The notes under the pieces were generated by a model, which had not been told where the DNA came from, made no database searches, and worked only from the letters and a program-made list of their open reading frames with translations. Both the position numbers and the translations under genes were made by a program. This document shows positions 22,516-34,260 of a stretch of 64,000 nt of DNA, piece after piece. This DNA is from Arbacia lixula. Taxonomy: Eukaryota > Echinodermata > Echinoidea > Arbacioida > Arbaciidae. Position 1 is the stretch's first letter. Every line of letters starts with the position of its first letter. The stretch covers positions 13,347,269 to 13,411,268 of the forward strand of contig OZ022585.1 of NCBI GenBank assembly GCA_963669155.1, read 5' to 3'.

Positions 22516-24382
22516 ATCCATATGTTATAAACATGTATTAATTTAGCTAATTGTAGATGACAGATTTAATTGGGCGATATACAACGTTCAGAGCGCGTCA
22601 GTCATTACAGTGGGTTCCATCATCCATCTGTTCCGTCTCTGAATTCATCGATGGCATATATTAACAAAGTAATATATAATGTCTCAGGCATTTAAATCTG
22701 TCGCCCTCTCGCTTTCACTAAATGACGAAACTCTACTTTCTAAATGTGTTAAGCAGGAAAAATGAAAATAAAAGGGAATAAAATGCGTTTTTCACTGTGA
22801 CACTAGATGAAGCTATCAGTGCTCTCGTGAAGGTACTATCCGTCTTGATCGTCACAGCGTACTCTAGTCAGAGCGTAGCTTCCCTTACGGCAACGTAGTA
22901 CAACAGTTTTGAGTAATTCTGGTTGCTTTCTCCATGGTACCAAATTCCTCCTTCACTATTTTGTCCCATTTACATCTTGGTCCTCGAGTGCCCCATAGAT
23001 CCCCTTCTGCAGACCATTATGTCTCATGATATGAACAAAATACCCCAGCTTAGAACTGTCTCCTCCCATTTTGCAATAGCCAGTCACTAGGCACATTGCG
23101 CTCAATCCTGATGTCCTCATTATTGAATTAAAGCGAATGTTGAAAGCAATAAAACACGATGGAAAATAGCAATCATAGATGTTCTTGCTTCTGTATTGAA
23201 CATGTTATAAAAACAGAACAAATCTATTACTAGCAGAGTTTTGAAAAACTCTGTGTATGATTTATTTTGACGCGTGTGGGGAGGGAGTCTATTTCAGAGA
23301 GATAGACCAATTCATCAAATGAATCAGTGTAAGATATTTCTTCTTTTATTGCAACGCTCCCCTTTAAATATTAGCACACCGAGGGCTCTATTCACAGAAT
23401 GGTATTTTAGCAGAGCCTTTAAAAGACGCCCTCTGTTCCCTTTAATGTGTGTATGGTATGTGTTTATTATCCTGCCCCATACAAAACATATGATATCAGA
23501 TCCAGGAAATATATTTCAATATTTCGTGATTTCCTTGTAGTACATGAAGATCTATTGGTATGTAGAATAAAGTGAAGTCCTCTCATATAACTTGTCAGTT
23601 TTTCATGTCCACACGTTTAAGTCGAAATAAATAAGATAGTGGGAATAAAGCCTCGTGAGTCATTTATTAAGTAAATCTTGATTAATGAGTCTAGAAATGC
23701 ACAAACTAAGTATCATATTTGTACATACCTTCTGACGAGGAGACTCACATGACAAGTCAGAACAGTATGTTCTGAGAGAGTGGCACAATCGGGTCTGCGC
23801 ATGCAGACTAGAACTAGGACGCATTTCCGATAAAGTTTCCAATAAGCTATTCCGTTTACCAAAAGTTATGAACATTTTATCCAAGTAGCATGAATAACGG
23901 GTGCACGTCCCTGCCGAAATCGAACTTGCATCATTTCATTTCCGCTTAAATGGGAGTTGGCAACTCCTAGTTGCGTGGTCGACATTCGTAACTAAAAGAC
24001 ATGTGTGCTAGTACCTTAGTGCATACACATTCTCCGTTGGAATACTTCGCATTGTGGCCTTTCTCATTAATACGTGCGAGTAGGCATATAACTAAAGCTA
24101 GTTTATACAGATGAAATTCAGCTGTCTGGAAAAACGCGAAAAAAAGGTTAAGTGTAATGTGAAAGTGACGTTTATTATAATTATTAACTTTTTGTAGCCT
24201 CGCTTGCAAGTGCATGTCCGCGCTAACCTGAAATGTTTGCAACCAAACCGTCGATAATTCACATTTCGTGACGCCATCGCAGTCTCCGATCAGGCGAAGC
24301 CTAGAGCTAATGGTTTGGTTAGGTCACTAGATCTTCTTAATTCTATGATCATATATTTGGCTCTGTCGCCAATTCACTCAAC
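22516..24382. other. Intergenic; short interspersed match and LINE relic
   Basis: Bases 22700-22815 match 1130-1235 inverted (see the 520-2130 entry). A decayed LINE 3' coding piece lies at about 22885-23115 on the minus strand. The rest up to the exon at 24383 shows no supported gene. Confidence 0.45.
22885..23115 (-). mobile_element. Decayed LINE reverse-transcriptase C-terminal fragment
   Basis: Read on the minus strand, LGYFVHIMRHNGLQKGI resembles the (K)LxYFGHIMRHxxLxK segment found near the C-terminus of many invertebrate non-LTR ORF2 proteins. The downstream GxxxGxRxxxR segment is recognisable only with frame changes. No intact domain remains. The call rests on this one motif. Confidence 0.5.
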
Positions 24383-27300
24383 ATGGTCCACGAAAACATC
24401 ACTAGCAACATCACAGCCGACCCCGAGTACGACCACGACCTGTTCGAACTGCTGTACCGGTTCAAGACCGTCTACCGCGTGTCCCTTGCCTTCATCGTGG
24501 TCACCACTGTGGTGGGCGTGCTCGCCAACGTGCTCGTTCTCTACATGATTCTGCGCGATCAGAAGCTGCGCAATATCGTGTATAACATCTACGTGGTGAG
24601 TCTCTGCCTGTCGAGCACGTTATTTCTCGTGTGGTGGGGGCTTAGCGATGTCGTGATATATGGGACCTATCTCAACAAGGGGCACTACTTGCTTAGTAAT
24701 GACAACGCTTTCGTGAAGATCCTCGCAGGCTTTGACACGGTGAGTTGGGTTGTATTCTGTCTTTAAAAAAAAAAAGGGGGGGGGGGGATGTATCCAATAC
24801 CCTTAAAGGTAGCTTTCCCGTGCGAGAAAGAGCAGTATGCTATGACAGTTGTAAGGACTGATACAATGTGGGATGTATGGGTACGAATACAGTGTGCTAT
24901 TACAGCACAGTCATTACAGTATACTGCCCTACAGTGTCCAAAGGAAGCAAGTGACAAATCACTCAAATCTAGGTTATTGGTACTTTTAGATTGTCCCCAT
25001 CATTCCCTACGTACAGGCAAAATCTGGACAAGAAATATTCATATTGCTACGAGATATTTAATCTAACATGATGAGGTGTTTCACTGACAAACACATTTTG
25101 CTCATTTACAAGAAAAGTCTCTTTTGGTAGTTGCTTCCTTTTGCCAGAGTAGGGTAGAGTAGTCTCTCAAGGATATGCTGAAACTGTGACTTACCAAATT
25201 TTACCTAGAGGCTGTTCAAAATGGCCTCAAACATAGTAGACACGTCAAAAAGTATTTAAACACAAATCACTGAGGAATGTGGACGCATAGATCGAGGTAT
25301 AATATAAATAAGGTATTACATAAAATATCTTGACACAATCTTGTTTGAAACCATCCTACATAAGCGTGTTGTCTATTAGATTACAACGTGTGGGATATCG
25401 GGTAGCATCTTTGTATAACTTTCTCAATATAGAGTGGAAAAAGCAAGTCGTTGTGAATGGTGAATGCTTGGATTCATATTACATCAGCTCTCAGATCGTT
25501 CGCATGCGACTGGACTTTTTTTTTCTCACATCCTTGGCTTCTCACCAACAATTACAGTTAGATCATAACATATCCTGACTAAGCAAACAGGATACATGGC
25601 GGATCAAGTTGAATCTTGCAAATGTTTTGTTTTTCTTGCATGCTTAATCCTTGCCAGCTGTGGAGGTTAGGTCCACACGCAAATCTTTAACCCCGTGCGT
25701 GCCGAACACAATGCTTTTTGTATGAGATTTATGGGTAGCGTGTCTGCAAAATATCGTCAAGGACGCATTACGAGTTTATGCAGTCCTGGAAATGTGCCTC
25801 AAACACATCATGCACATCTAAGCCATGTAAGCCTTACACTAACAAATAATAAAGTGGGGAAATGAGGCAAACGGTTTTGCTATTCATTGGGCGGAAAAGT
25901 TATTCTTGCCCGTAAGACTTTAAATGTTCATACTTAACTCTATGCTTGCCATTATAAAGAGAAAAACCCTATAGAACAGCGGTTTATCTGGCACACCAAG
26001 AGTTAACATTGATCCGCAGCATGTATGCTCACGTGGATAATTATTTTCACTTTGTCCCCTGTATACCCTATTGACAGAAGCACTCGAAATGTTTAACCCC
26101 TTACCAGACTCCATACTGCACAATGTGGATGGTCAGTATTACCAGTGCCTCAAAATATGCATGAATATTCAAAGAAGGACAGCTTCCTTTGTGTGTGTAT
26201 TTATTTGAACGTTATAGAAGCACAACGACATTGTTACACATTTTGTTACCGTGGTTGTCATGGTGATATAAGTGGAAAATGTCTTATAGGATCCAGTGCG
26301 GCTGGCCGAACGCTGGCATCGCGGTAGGGACGTTTCTGCACCCAGTCAGAGGCTATTCCCGTGACCTCTTTACTTTTCTTTGAAGAGATAGTTCAACCTG
26401 AAATTAAGTTGGTTTCAATAAAAGCAGAAACATGAAAGCAACGTATTAGTGAAGAATGATAAAAAAGTCCAAGGGTAAGAAAGTTATAATTATTTTAAAC
26501 TTTGAGATTTTCGGCAAAAAGATATGCATCCCTTTACTTGAGCATTTGATACATTATTTGGAAAGAAATACACACATAACTCTACGATAAAAATATTCCG
26601 TTGTCAAAAACATGAAAATGCAATTTTAACCTCGCATGTAACGTCACGAAATTTACATTTCAAAAGATAATAACTTTCTTAATATGCTTTGACGGATTTT
26701 GGTCAAACATTCACTATAATGTTTATTTCATATTTCTGTTTTTATTGAAGCCAACTTAGTTTCAGGGTGAACTATCCCTTTAAGCAAGCCTACCACAATT
26801 CATCAGGCAAGAACTACTGCCATTCTAACTCATTCTTGCTCCGAACCATGCAGGAGTGGAACACATTTCCTGCACCTCTATCGTACAAAGAAGATTCATT
26901 GATTCTATGTCTGCATACTACCCTGGTCTTTATATATCATGTATATCGAAAGTTCCGACCAGTTATATTTTTGAGCATTTTCGGATACTTTGATAAAAGC
27001 ACGTGACATGAAATATCCCTTCTTTCCTTCCTCCTTCGTTATCCATAGAGCACGATGGTCATCAATTGCTTGATGGTGATGGCTCTAGCTATTGACAGAT
27101 ACGTCATCGTAGCTTATCCAGTGAGGAGGAGGAGCTGGCGGACTGTCAAGAATGCCATGTACGGCTGCGCAGTAGTATGGGCATGTACGTCACGTGACTG
27201 ATCTTAATAAACGGGACTTAAACAGTATCCTCAGAGCTTACTTATTTAGACCTATCATCTCAAAGAGATCTACGGTTCCATAAATTTGCGTATTTTATGG

Positions 27301-27599
27301 TGCAAACCTGATCAATGGCAAATGTAAAGTCAAGTAGATAAAACAAATCAAAGCTATTTATAACGCGTAACTTAAAGCACCCGCATTCTTCATTAAGAGC
27401 AAACCCATTCCTATAATGAACAGCGGTCCGTCTAAAAGCGGTCCTTATAAATAGTGAGCTTTGTTCTTTACTTTCACTGGTGGGCAAATGTTGTTCATCC
27501 TTACTTGCCAAAAGGGGTCAATCATAATGGATATGCTCCAAAAGATATCGATCAAAGACTTATTCCAGTTAATTAGGGAGACCCACAAACTTATTAATA

Positions 27600-27643
<44 letters not shown>

Positions 27644-28269
27644 TCTCTCTCCTCTACTCTTTATCTGTAGTTGGCATAGTGGCCTCGTGTGTTGCAATTC
27701 CAGTAGACGCTTTCACTCCAATGAGCGTCTTGTATGCCATCGACTTGTCCACGGTCATCATGATCTACGTCATCCCCGTCATCGTCATCGCTGTCTGTTT
27801 CGGGTTAACACTTCGTGCTGCCGCTGCCAGGCGCAACTCCCCTACGATCACGCCGGCGGCACGGCGTGGGCTAGCGCGGCGACTGCGCTTCCTGACCGTG
27901 GTCTGCAGTGTCTCCTTGTCCTTCATCGTGTGTTGGGGCTATTGGTATGGCTTTTATCTGGTGCGCTGGTCCATCTTCTTCAGGGATAACTTCTACCGGT
28001 CGAAATTTGTCCTCCGCTTCGCCCTGGACATGTTCGCGAGGGTGGTGGTGATGCTGAATGCTGCCCTCAACCCCTTCCTGTACGCGCTGACTCGCCCGAC
28101 TATCCTCCGCCAGCTGGTTGCACTGATCAAATGCGGACCGCGTAGTACGCCAACTGAGGATGCGGACCCAGAGGAAGACACACAGTCCGAGCTTAACTCA
28201 ATGCCTGGTGACGACCACGGCATGACATTGCTGGTCAAAGATGAAACGGTGAAAGAAGAATTTCAGTAG
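24383..28269 (+). CDS. Three-exon class A GPCR, peptide-receptor-like, 363 aa
   Basis: Exons are 24383-24739, 27049-27184 and 27671-28269. Donors are GTGAGT at 24740 and GTACGT at 27185; acceptors are CCATAG and TCTGTAG; intron phases are 0 and 1. The joined frame is continuous. N5-I-T and N9-I-T are glycan sites. TM1 contains GVLANVLVLYMIL. TM3 is split by intron 1 and ends ALAIDRYVIVAYP, a canonical DRY at 135-137. TM6 has FIVCWGYWYG (C252) and TM7 has ALNPFLYALTRP, a canonical NPxxY at 298-302. The C-tail is acidic and Ser/Thr-rich. It lacks the usual LAxxD in TM2 (SLCLSSTLF) and I see no clear TM3 Cys. It is not a member of the SRPLRY family around it. Ligand class is inferred as neuropeptide-like only from general motif style. 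Confidence 0.82.
26381..26784. mobile_element. GATAGTTCACCC-family MITE in GPCR intron 1
   Basis: The ends are inverted: GAGATAGTTCAACCTGAAAT, TAAGTTGGTTTCAATAAAAGC at the left; GAAGCCAACTTAGTTTCAGG and GTGAACTATCCCTTTAAGC at the right. It lies wholly inside intron 1 of the gene 24383-28269. No coding sequence. Confidence 0.85.
27605..27642. repeat. (CT)n microsatellite at a 3' splice site
   Basis: A pure CT run followed by a CT-rich tail ending in TTATCTGTAG, the acceptor of exon 3 of the neighbouring GPCR. It may supply much of the polypyrimidine tract. Confidence 0.9.
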
Positions 28270-29584
28270 GGCCTTTAGCATGCAGCTTCCATTTCCAAAG
28301 TAGATCGATTTATAATAACTTTAGGATAAATCCTCATAGACTTGCTAACTAGAAAAAAGAGGCACTACATATTCCATATAATATAGAGTATTTCCGTTAT
28401 GATAAAAGAAAATGTCGTGTCATTTATATTACAATACATTTATACGGTGATATCGTATTGCTATTCCTTCTGTTGCCTGTGATATATCCATATATTCCTT
28501 ATAAAGTTATATACGTACTTATGATAATTGATCTACTTAACTTGTGTCCCTTACCTTAAGACATAGTATATTGATACACATTATGATTGGGCTTGGCTAA
28601 CATTATGCGTGAACAGGAGTTCTTCGGTCTCATGGGGCACACTATCGGGAGACTCCGTGCGACTGACATTAGGGGAATCGAATCCAGAGTCTCTGGTGTA
28701 ATTCAGCACTGCCTTAGCTTTCCATGTGATCAAATTTATTTCACCGGCAAGTAGTCTTTGACTGTGTTATGTCAACCATTTTGGGGTCAGGGGAAGAACG
28801 ATATAAAGATGCATATACAATAAAACCTGTACATGGAGACCACTCGTATCAAGGTCCAGAAATGGGGCCTTTGTGAGCAGGTCTGTTGGTCTTTATGCTA
28901 CGTAAATACACGTTTAAAGGAGGAACAAAGTTCAAGGGAAACAGCAAATGTGTTCTGTGGGGACAAGTAGTCCCTAGGGCAGGTTTTACTACATTTGTAC
29001 AGAAATCATCTCCACCTACCCTTATATTTCTTTCGCTAGTGTATATTTGTTTGACACGTGTTATATGCAGAGAGAGAAAGGGGGAGCATAAAGGGGACAG
29101 TTCTTAAGATGGAGGGATTGGAGGCAAATAATTATGGCTATGCCACTACGGACACACATACATGTAATGTGGAATAAGGGAATCTCTATTTCATGATTTT
29201 TTTTTTCTCCAGAAAAACCCAAATTTATCCTTACCTGTTCACACTTTTTTTTTTGTGAAAACTGTATTTAGATGCATTACAAAAATACAATTTATATCAC
29301 GAAATGCAATAGGTAGTGTACACAATCTGATTCTTTATTCAAATGAATTTGATTCAAAGTATATTCATTTAATTGAGGGTTCCTCCTTTCGCATGCAGAC
29401 ACAGTGAAGGTGCTTGCAGAAAGGAAACACCTTTCCTCATACTTTCCAGTGTTCCAGTGCACCTCGTTAGAGGCCTAGAAGAAAAAAACAAAACAAAAAG
29501 ATGGTCGTTCGTGTCACTAGCTAGAAAAGTAGTAATCCAATGTGCCAGCAACTTAACCTATGATAAATACACATACACACACTG

Positions 29585-29615
<31 letters not shown>

Positions 29616-29647
29616 CCCGCACACACACACAAACACACACACGCGCG

Positions 29648-29693
<46 letters not shown>

Positions 29694-30784
29694 GTCACGC
29701 ACGCACCCATACACACCAACCTGCATGATTAAAATGCAATTTGATTCCTATTTATGACGAAATATGGAGTCGCACACGGGTTGTATTAATATACACATAA
29801 TAATAATATACATATTACGCGCAACACCTGAAAAGTAGGACTATTATACTGGTTGCACCACGCGCGCCCTCAACTATTCTGTAAGCAATATGAAAGATCG
29901 GTCAAGCGCATTTGCAAACGGTTGTCAGACGGTGTCGCTGAAGTTCTTGACTGCTTTGTGAGTTAGCAAAAGGTCGCAAAAAATCACAAATGTTGACATA
30001 TGATTTGTAAATAGTTGCTAATCTTCGCAAATACTGGCTAACATTAATCTGTATGTTTGTTTTATTTTATTTAAACACGTAAAAGGCTCGATCAGCCGAA
30101 TATGCTGTTTTTCCAGAGAGGCCGTCATTACAATCATTAGTATTCGCTTACTGCCTTTCGCAAACACTTTTGCAAACATTCGCTCAAACTTTCCCTAAAC
30201 GTCGCATCATGGCAGATGCAAAACCTGATGTTCGCCAAGATTTGTCAAAAATTGGCTACATTCGTACTATTAACCATTCGCCGTCTAGTGAGTACCTTGA
30301 ATACGAAAAGAGAACACGCAGTGCAGCCAAAATCATTAACATGTGCATTGGCATTATCATTAACCAGCTGAGGAAAACGAAATGTAGGTTTGCAATTATT
30401 GTGACCATAATAACGTCATTTTACCGTAATTTCACTGTACAGTCATTAAATTACTATTTTGTTGACTATGATAAGCAACTGCTATCATATTGGAGATACG
30501 ATGCAGTTGGATTATTTGTAGTTCCGCTCACCAACGAATCATTTGATAACCACAAATTCATCGGCAAGGTAGACACTAATGTTGTAAATCAAAAGAAAAA
30601 TGAGCTTACGTTGATAAAGGAAACGCAATGAATTTCTTTTATTCGTTTCTTCGTTCGCATCGTGCTTGTAAGCATTCAATATTAATACATGGAAACTGAG
30701 CTTGCATTATACTACTCATATAAATGTCCAGGTACGATTTTAAAGTTGTTTCCGGTTTCAAACTCTATATTATGCACTGCATGT
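28270..30784. other. Intergenic with (CA)n and an unrecognised ORF
   Basis: A long CA/CACG microsatellite runs from 29582 to 29692. A 153-codon ORF lies at 30170-30631; it has no motif I recognise and sits in DNA rich in TTCGCAAA words, so it is not called a gene. Nothing else is supported. Confidence 0.45.
29582..29692. repeat. (CA)n compound microsatellite
   Basis: Mostly CA repeats with a GCGCGCTC interruption near 29643. Confidence 0.95.
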
Positions 30785-31590
30785 TTACTCTCGGGCTGGC
30801 CAATTCAATGAGCGCAGCATTATTCTTTTTGCCTCCCCATTCGTCAAGAAGTACACAAGTGGCTGCACAAATGTAGTCGACACAGATATCTTGTCTAAGA
30901 TGTATCCCCAACTATTCATACCAGGTACAAGGTGATACAAGAGAAGGGGAGTCCAGGAAGCAATGAAAAAGCCGGAGAAAGATGGTGATGAAGGGTCTTG
31001 CTTTGAAAGGTAGATGATGAGGTAGGCGAGGATTGTTCGCTGTATTGATGACAACCTGGTTACGAGACTGTCCCATGTTCGTAACGACGCGTGATTGCCT
31101 GTAGGCGATTCTGAGAAGGTTGATGTACATCACCGTTGTGAAAGTAAACGTCAAAACAATTGGTATAATGAGCATGGAGGTAAGTATCTGGGAATAGACG
31201 GTGCAACTCACATGGAACTCGTGATTCAGACACGAATGAATGGTGAACTGAACAAACCGAAAATATTGTAATGGGAATGAAGTCCCAGCAAATATAAGAG
31301 CGACGATCCCACTTACTAGAAATGCGATTCGAAATGTCTTTATTGTAACGTTCAGATGATTCCACAGCGGTCGGCTAACAAGTAGGTACAGATTCAAGCT
31401 GATTCCGCAAAGACACGCCATTATCGATGTTATCACTGCTCGAGTCGGGAACGGGAAGATGAAAGCCAAGATGGTGCAGGTATGGCGATCGTTCTGCACA
31501 AACCACACAAATGACCACACATTCCAGAGAACACCAAGGCTGATGTTGAGAAATATCAGGGTCTAGTAAAGGACTCGCATCGCAAACAAT
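30785..31590 (-). pseudogene. 5'-truncated GPCR pseudogene of the SRPLRY family
   Basis: Homology begins abruptly near 31590 at MRVLY in the first intracellular loop; TM1 and the N-terminus are absent. An in-frame TAG follows at once, where relatives have Gln (LYQT). The body then reads well through TM2, the HTCTI Cys, TM3 (LLVSRPLWNHL, with Trp-Asn replacing the family's Arg-Tyr), TM5 and RIAYRQSR. In TM6 the frame changes between KARPFITIFL and GFFIASWTP, a small net deletion. TM7 reads TTFVQPLVYFLTNGEAKR before the stop at 30785. It is more divergent from the 16-kb copies than those are from each other. Confidence 0.85.
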
Positions 31591-32341
31591 GACATGACAT
31601 AAATTATGCACCAGAAATTAATTACAAATTCATATGACAGAATCTCAAAATTATCCTTGTGACTTTTAAAAAGTGACAAATTTGCCTTTAATGTGAGCTC
31701 ACTCATGCGTGACTGGGTGGATTAATGCGATTTGCACACGGAAGTTAGTCAATAATTTAAAGAAAATTCTTACCAAATTATATTGCTAAAAACCTTTTCG
31801 ATCAAAAGTTATATCATTTTGCTTAGGGGGAGGGGGGGGGGGCGGGTGGTTTACTTTTTTGTTGTGTTTACATTGTGATATATTGCTTGGATAAGTTGCT
31901 CTGTTTACATTTTGTGTGAGCAGTCTTCAAAGTTTACTTCGGAGGCTTCAAATCAGCTAGCAGGAAATTCACACTTCCCAGTGATTCAATGAATTGTAAA
32001 TAGAAGTATGATAAAAGAAATTTAGTTATTATTTGGAAGTGTATATTTCAAGTGTTACATTAATAAGTAACGAAGTGGGAAACAACATTTAAAGATCCAC
32101 AGCTCGGAATGCTAAATCTGTTACTTATTGTTAAAGGAAAATAAAGCATCCGAAACAACAAACTGCGGCAACTCGTTCTCCAAAAATAGAGCCGCAGTCC
32201 CACTTAAAACCTATGTGGTATTTTTCATTGAAGATAACAAAAGAAACCCCCAACATTAAAAAAAAAAAATACAGTGTTGTACACACACACACACACACAC
32301 ACACACAAATCAAAAAGTATTTTGTGTACACAGAAGGGTTC

Positions 32342-32685
32342 AATAAGCCAGTTCGTAGTTACACCATGGTCGGACTATCCACTGAATCACATACTACGAG
32401 AATGCAGACTGGGATTTGTTCGTGAAGCAGTGTTGGTTAATCAATGTAAAGACATTTTAAAGCGTACTCTTAACACAAATAGAATCAGGTGCACACGTGG
32501 AATGTTCTTTCACTACCTTCACATAGCTGAATAGGTGTTCTCGTATTTGCATGATAATGGGCATAAACGTGGTCGACTATCTAATGAATTTTCATTTAAC
32601 TCTGTGAGTGGTTCGATTGACCTGAGGTCATTTGAACCAGCAATGATGTGCTCATGCGCACATTGCAACTACGAACTGGCTTATT
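32342..32685. mobile_element. AATAAGCCAGTTC MITE, copy 1
   Basis: AATAAGCCAGTTCGTAGTTA at the left is inverted as TTGCAACTACGAACTGGCTT at the right. The interior contains ACTATCCACTGAATCACA, GAATGTTCTTTCACTACCTT and ACTCTGTGAGTGG. Related copies are at 40989-41284 (left end lost) and 54999-55312 (opposite orientation). Non-coding. Confidence 0.8.
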
Positions 32686-33105
32686 TAGGGTACTTAATAT
32701 GTGCCCACCAAAATTGCACGAAGTTATAATTGGAGATGTTTATATCAGTTGAGGTACCGTAGCACCTAGTGATGTCACCCATATGCCACATTATTCATAT
32801 ATTCTGTGGCCTTTATGAAATTACTATCGACAAACATGTTGAAATTTCAGAGTGTCACTCTATACTGTGAACATGACCAAATATAAAGCATACATTGCAA
32901 TATCCGTTTTATTAAAAAATAAAATGCTTCCTCATTGAGTCCAGACAACAATAATTACAACAAAATGTTCATCTTTAATCGTGCTAGCCAATATTTATTG
33001 AAGAAAATTTCCGTAGTACTATATAAATAAATGTGGGTGTACTGAAGAATACGATAGGATCGAGAAGGATAGGATAGTATACAAGTATTTCAAGATCATG
33101 AGGGA

Positions 33106-33237
33106 TCTTGTGGAATCTATTTGCACCGAGGCTAAGTGGAGGGCGTGCGGTACTATTTTCCCCCAGACCACAGGTCGAGGGAAAATGGTACCGCCCTCCA
33201 CTTCACCGAGGAGACCAATAGATTCCACAAAGATCCC
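33106..33237. repeat. Short foldback, about 60-bp arms
   Basis: GGGATCTTGTGGAATCTATT..CACCGAGGCTAAGTGGAGGGC..GGTACTATTTTCCC is mirrored by GGGAAAATGGTACCGCCCTC, CACTTCACCGAGGAGACCAATAG and ATTCCACAAAGATCCC, with about 12 unpaired bases at the centre. A transcript would form a long hairpin. It may be a small foldback transposon. Confidence 0.8.
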
Positions 33238-33662
33238 GAATAAAGATTATGAAATATTTGTTTTATATCCTTCATATTCTTTGTTCATTAATTCTAATCC
33301 GTAGTATGGACCTTGTGATAGTGTCCATACTCTAAACTCCGAACGCAGGAGCTCGATTAAGATGTTTTTAATTTTTCCTGTGGCTTGAGCAAACCAACGG
33401 ACATCCAAGTTGCTCCTCGACCGCAACACCGTGGGAATTCCCCCAGCGCGCCCTAAGATTTTCCGCTAAAACGCCAAAAAGCAGCTGGAAAGAAATGAAT
33501 CGCGTAGATTTTGCGACATTTTGACATGACATCACCAAATAGTACTTTTTTCCCCCTCTGACGTAACGAAATAGTACTTTCCTTCTCTCTGAACTCTCTT
33601 CCTCCAGCATGAAGCAGTGATCATTTTGGATGTTACGATATCCAGTATTCCAGTGAGCATGA

Positions 33663-33698
<36 letters not shown>

Positions 33699-34260
33699 GT
33701 TGTCAGCACATTTCCTTAAGGTCCCCTTCCCTCCCAGAAAAAAAAAACATTTCTCCTTGTCTCGTTCTCCTAACATATGCCGTCTCTCACAAGTAGCCTC
33801 TGTTTACCCTCCGTGTGTGCTGTTGTTGCGCCTATGAATGATACATTATCATACCATATTTATAGTTTAATTAAAATAAACGGTATCCCTGCCGTGTATA
33901 TAGTGTGCCTATCTCTTTCTCTCATATAAAAAAAATCTTCATCACATTTTATCCAAATTACCTGTCCGTAAGCTAATACTTTAAAACTTGTTTAATATGA
34001 TCAACAAATAACATGTTTAACATGTTTAAAGGGCATCAAGATGCAAAGTATGAAGTCGCGCCTACGGTCACGATTCACGTATTGAGTCAGAGGTTGAACG
34101 TGTCAATGCAGCTTTATTCGGAGGATACGAAGGAAAAATAAACTGCATTATGACTACCTGTCACAATGCAAATAGTGGAAAATGAACGACTCTATTCCTC
34201 CAATGAGAATGGTGAAGGAACACTCTTTCAGACATTCACTCGAGCTGTTGAGACGACATC

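Larger units (their letters stand above)
31591..34260. other. Intergenic, repeats only
   Basis: Apart from the MITE at 32342 and the foldback at 33106, this holds a G run near 31830, (CA)n at 32281-32307 and (GT)n at 33666-33697. The 45 bases just before the GT run are shared with the GT locus at 37.9 kb. No gene is supported. Confidence 0.5.

Noticed and set aside
29582-29692. CRISPR-like regular repeat
   Set aside because: Simple CA microsatellite without spacers, in a eukaryotic genome.
30170-30631. 153-codon ORF
   Set aside because: It has no motifs, low-complexity words TTCGCAAA upstream and no splice or promoter context. Could be chance; noted in the intergenic entry.
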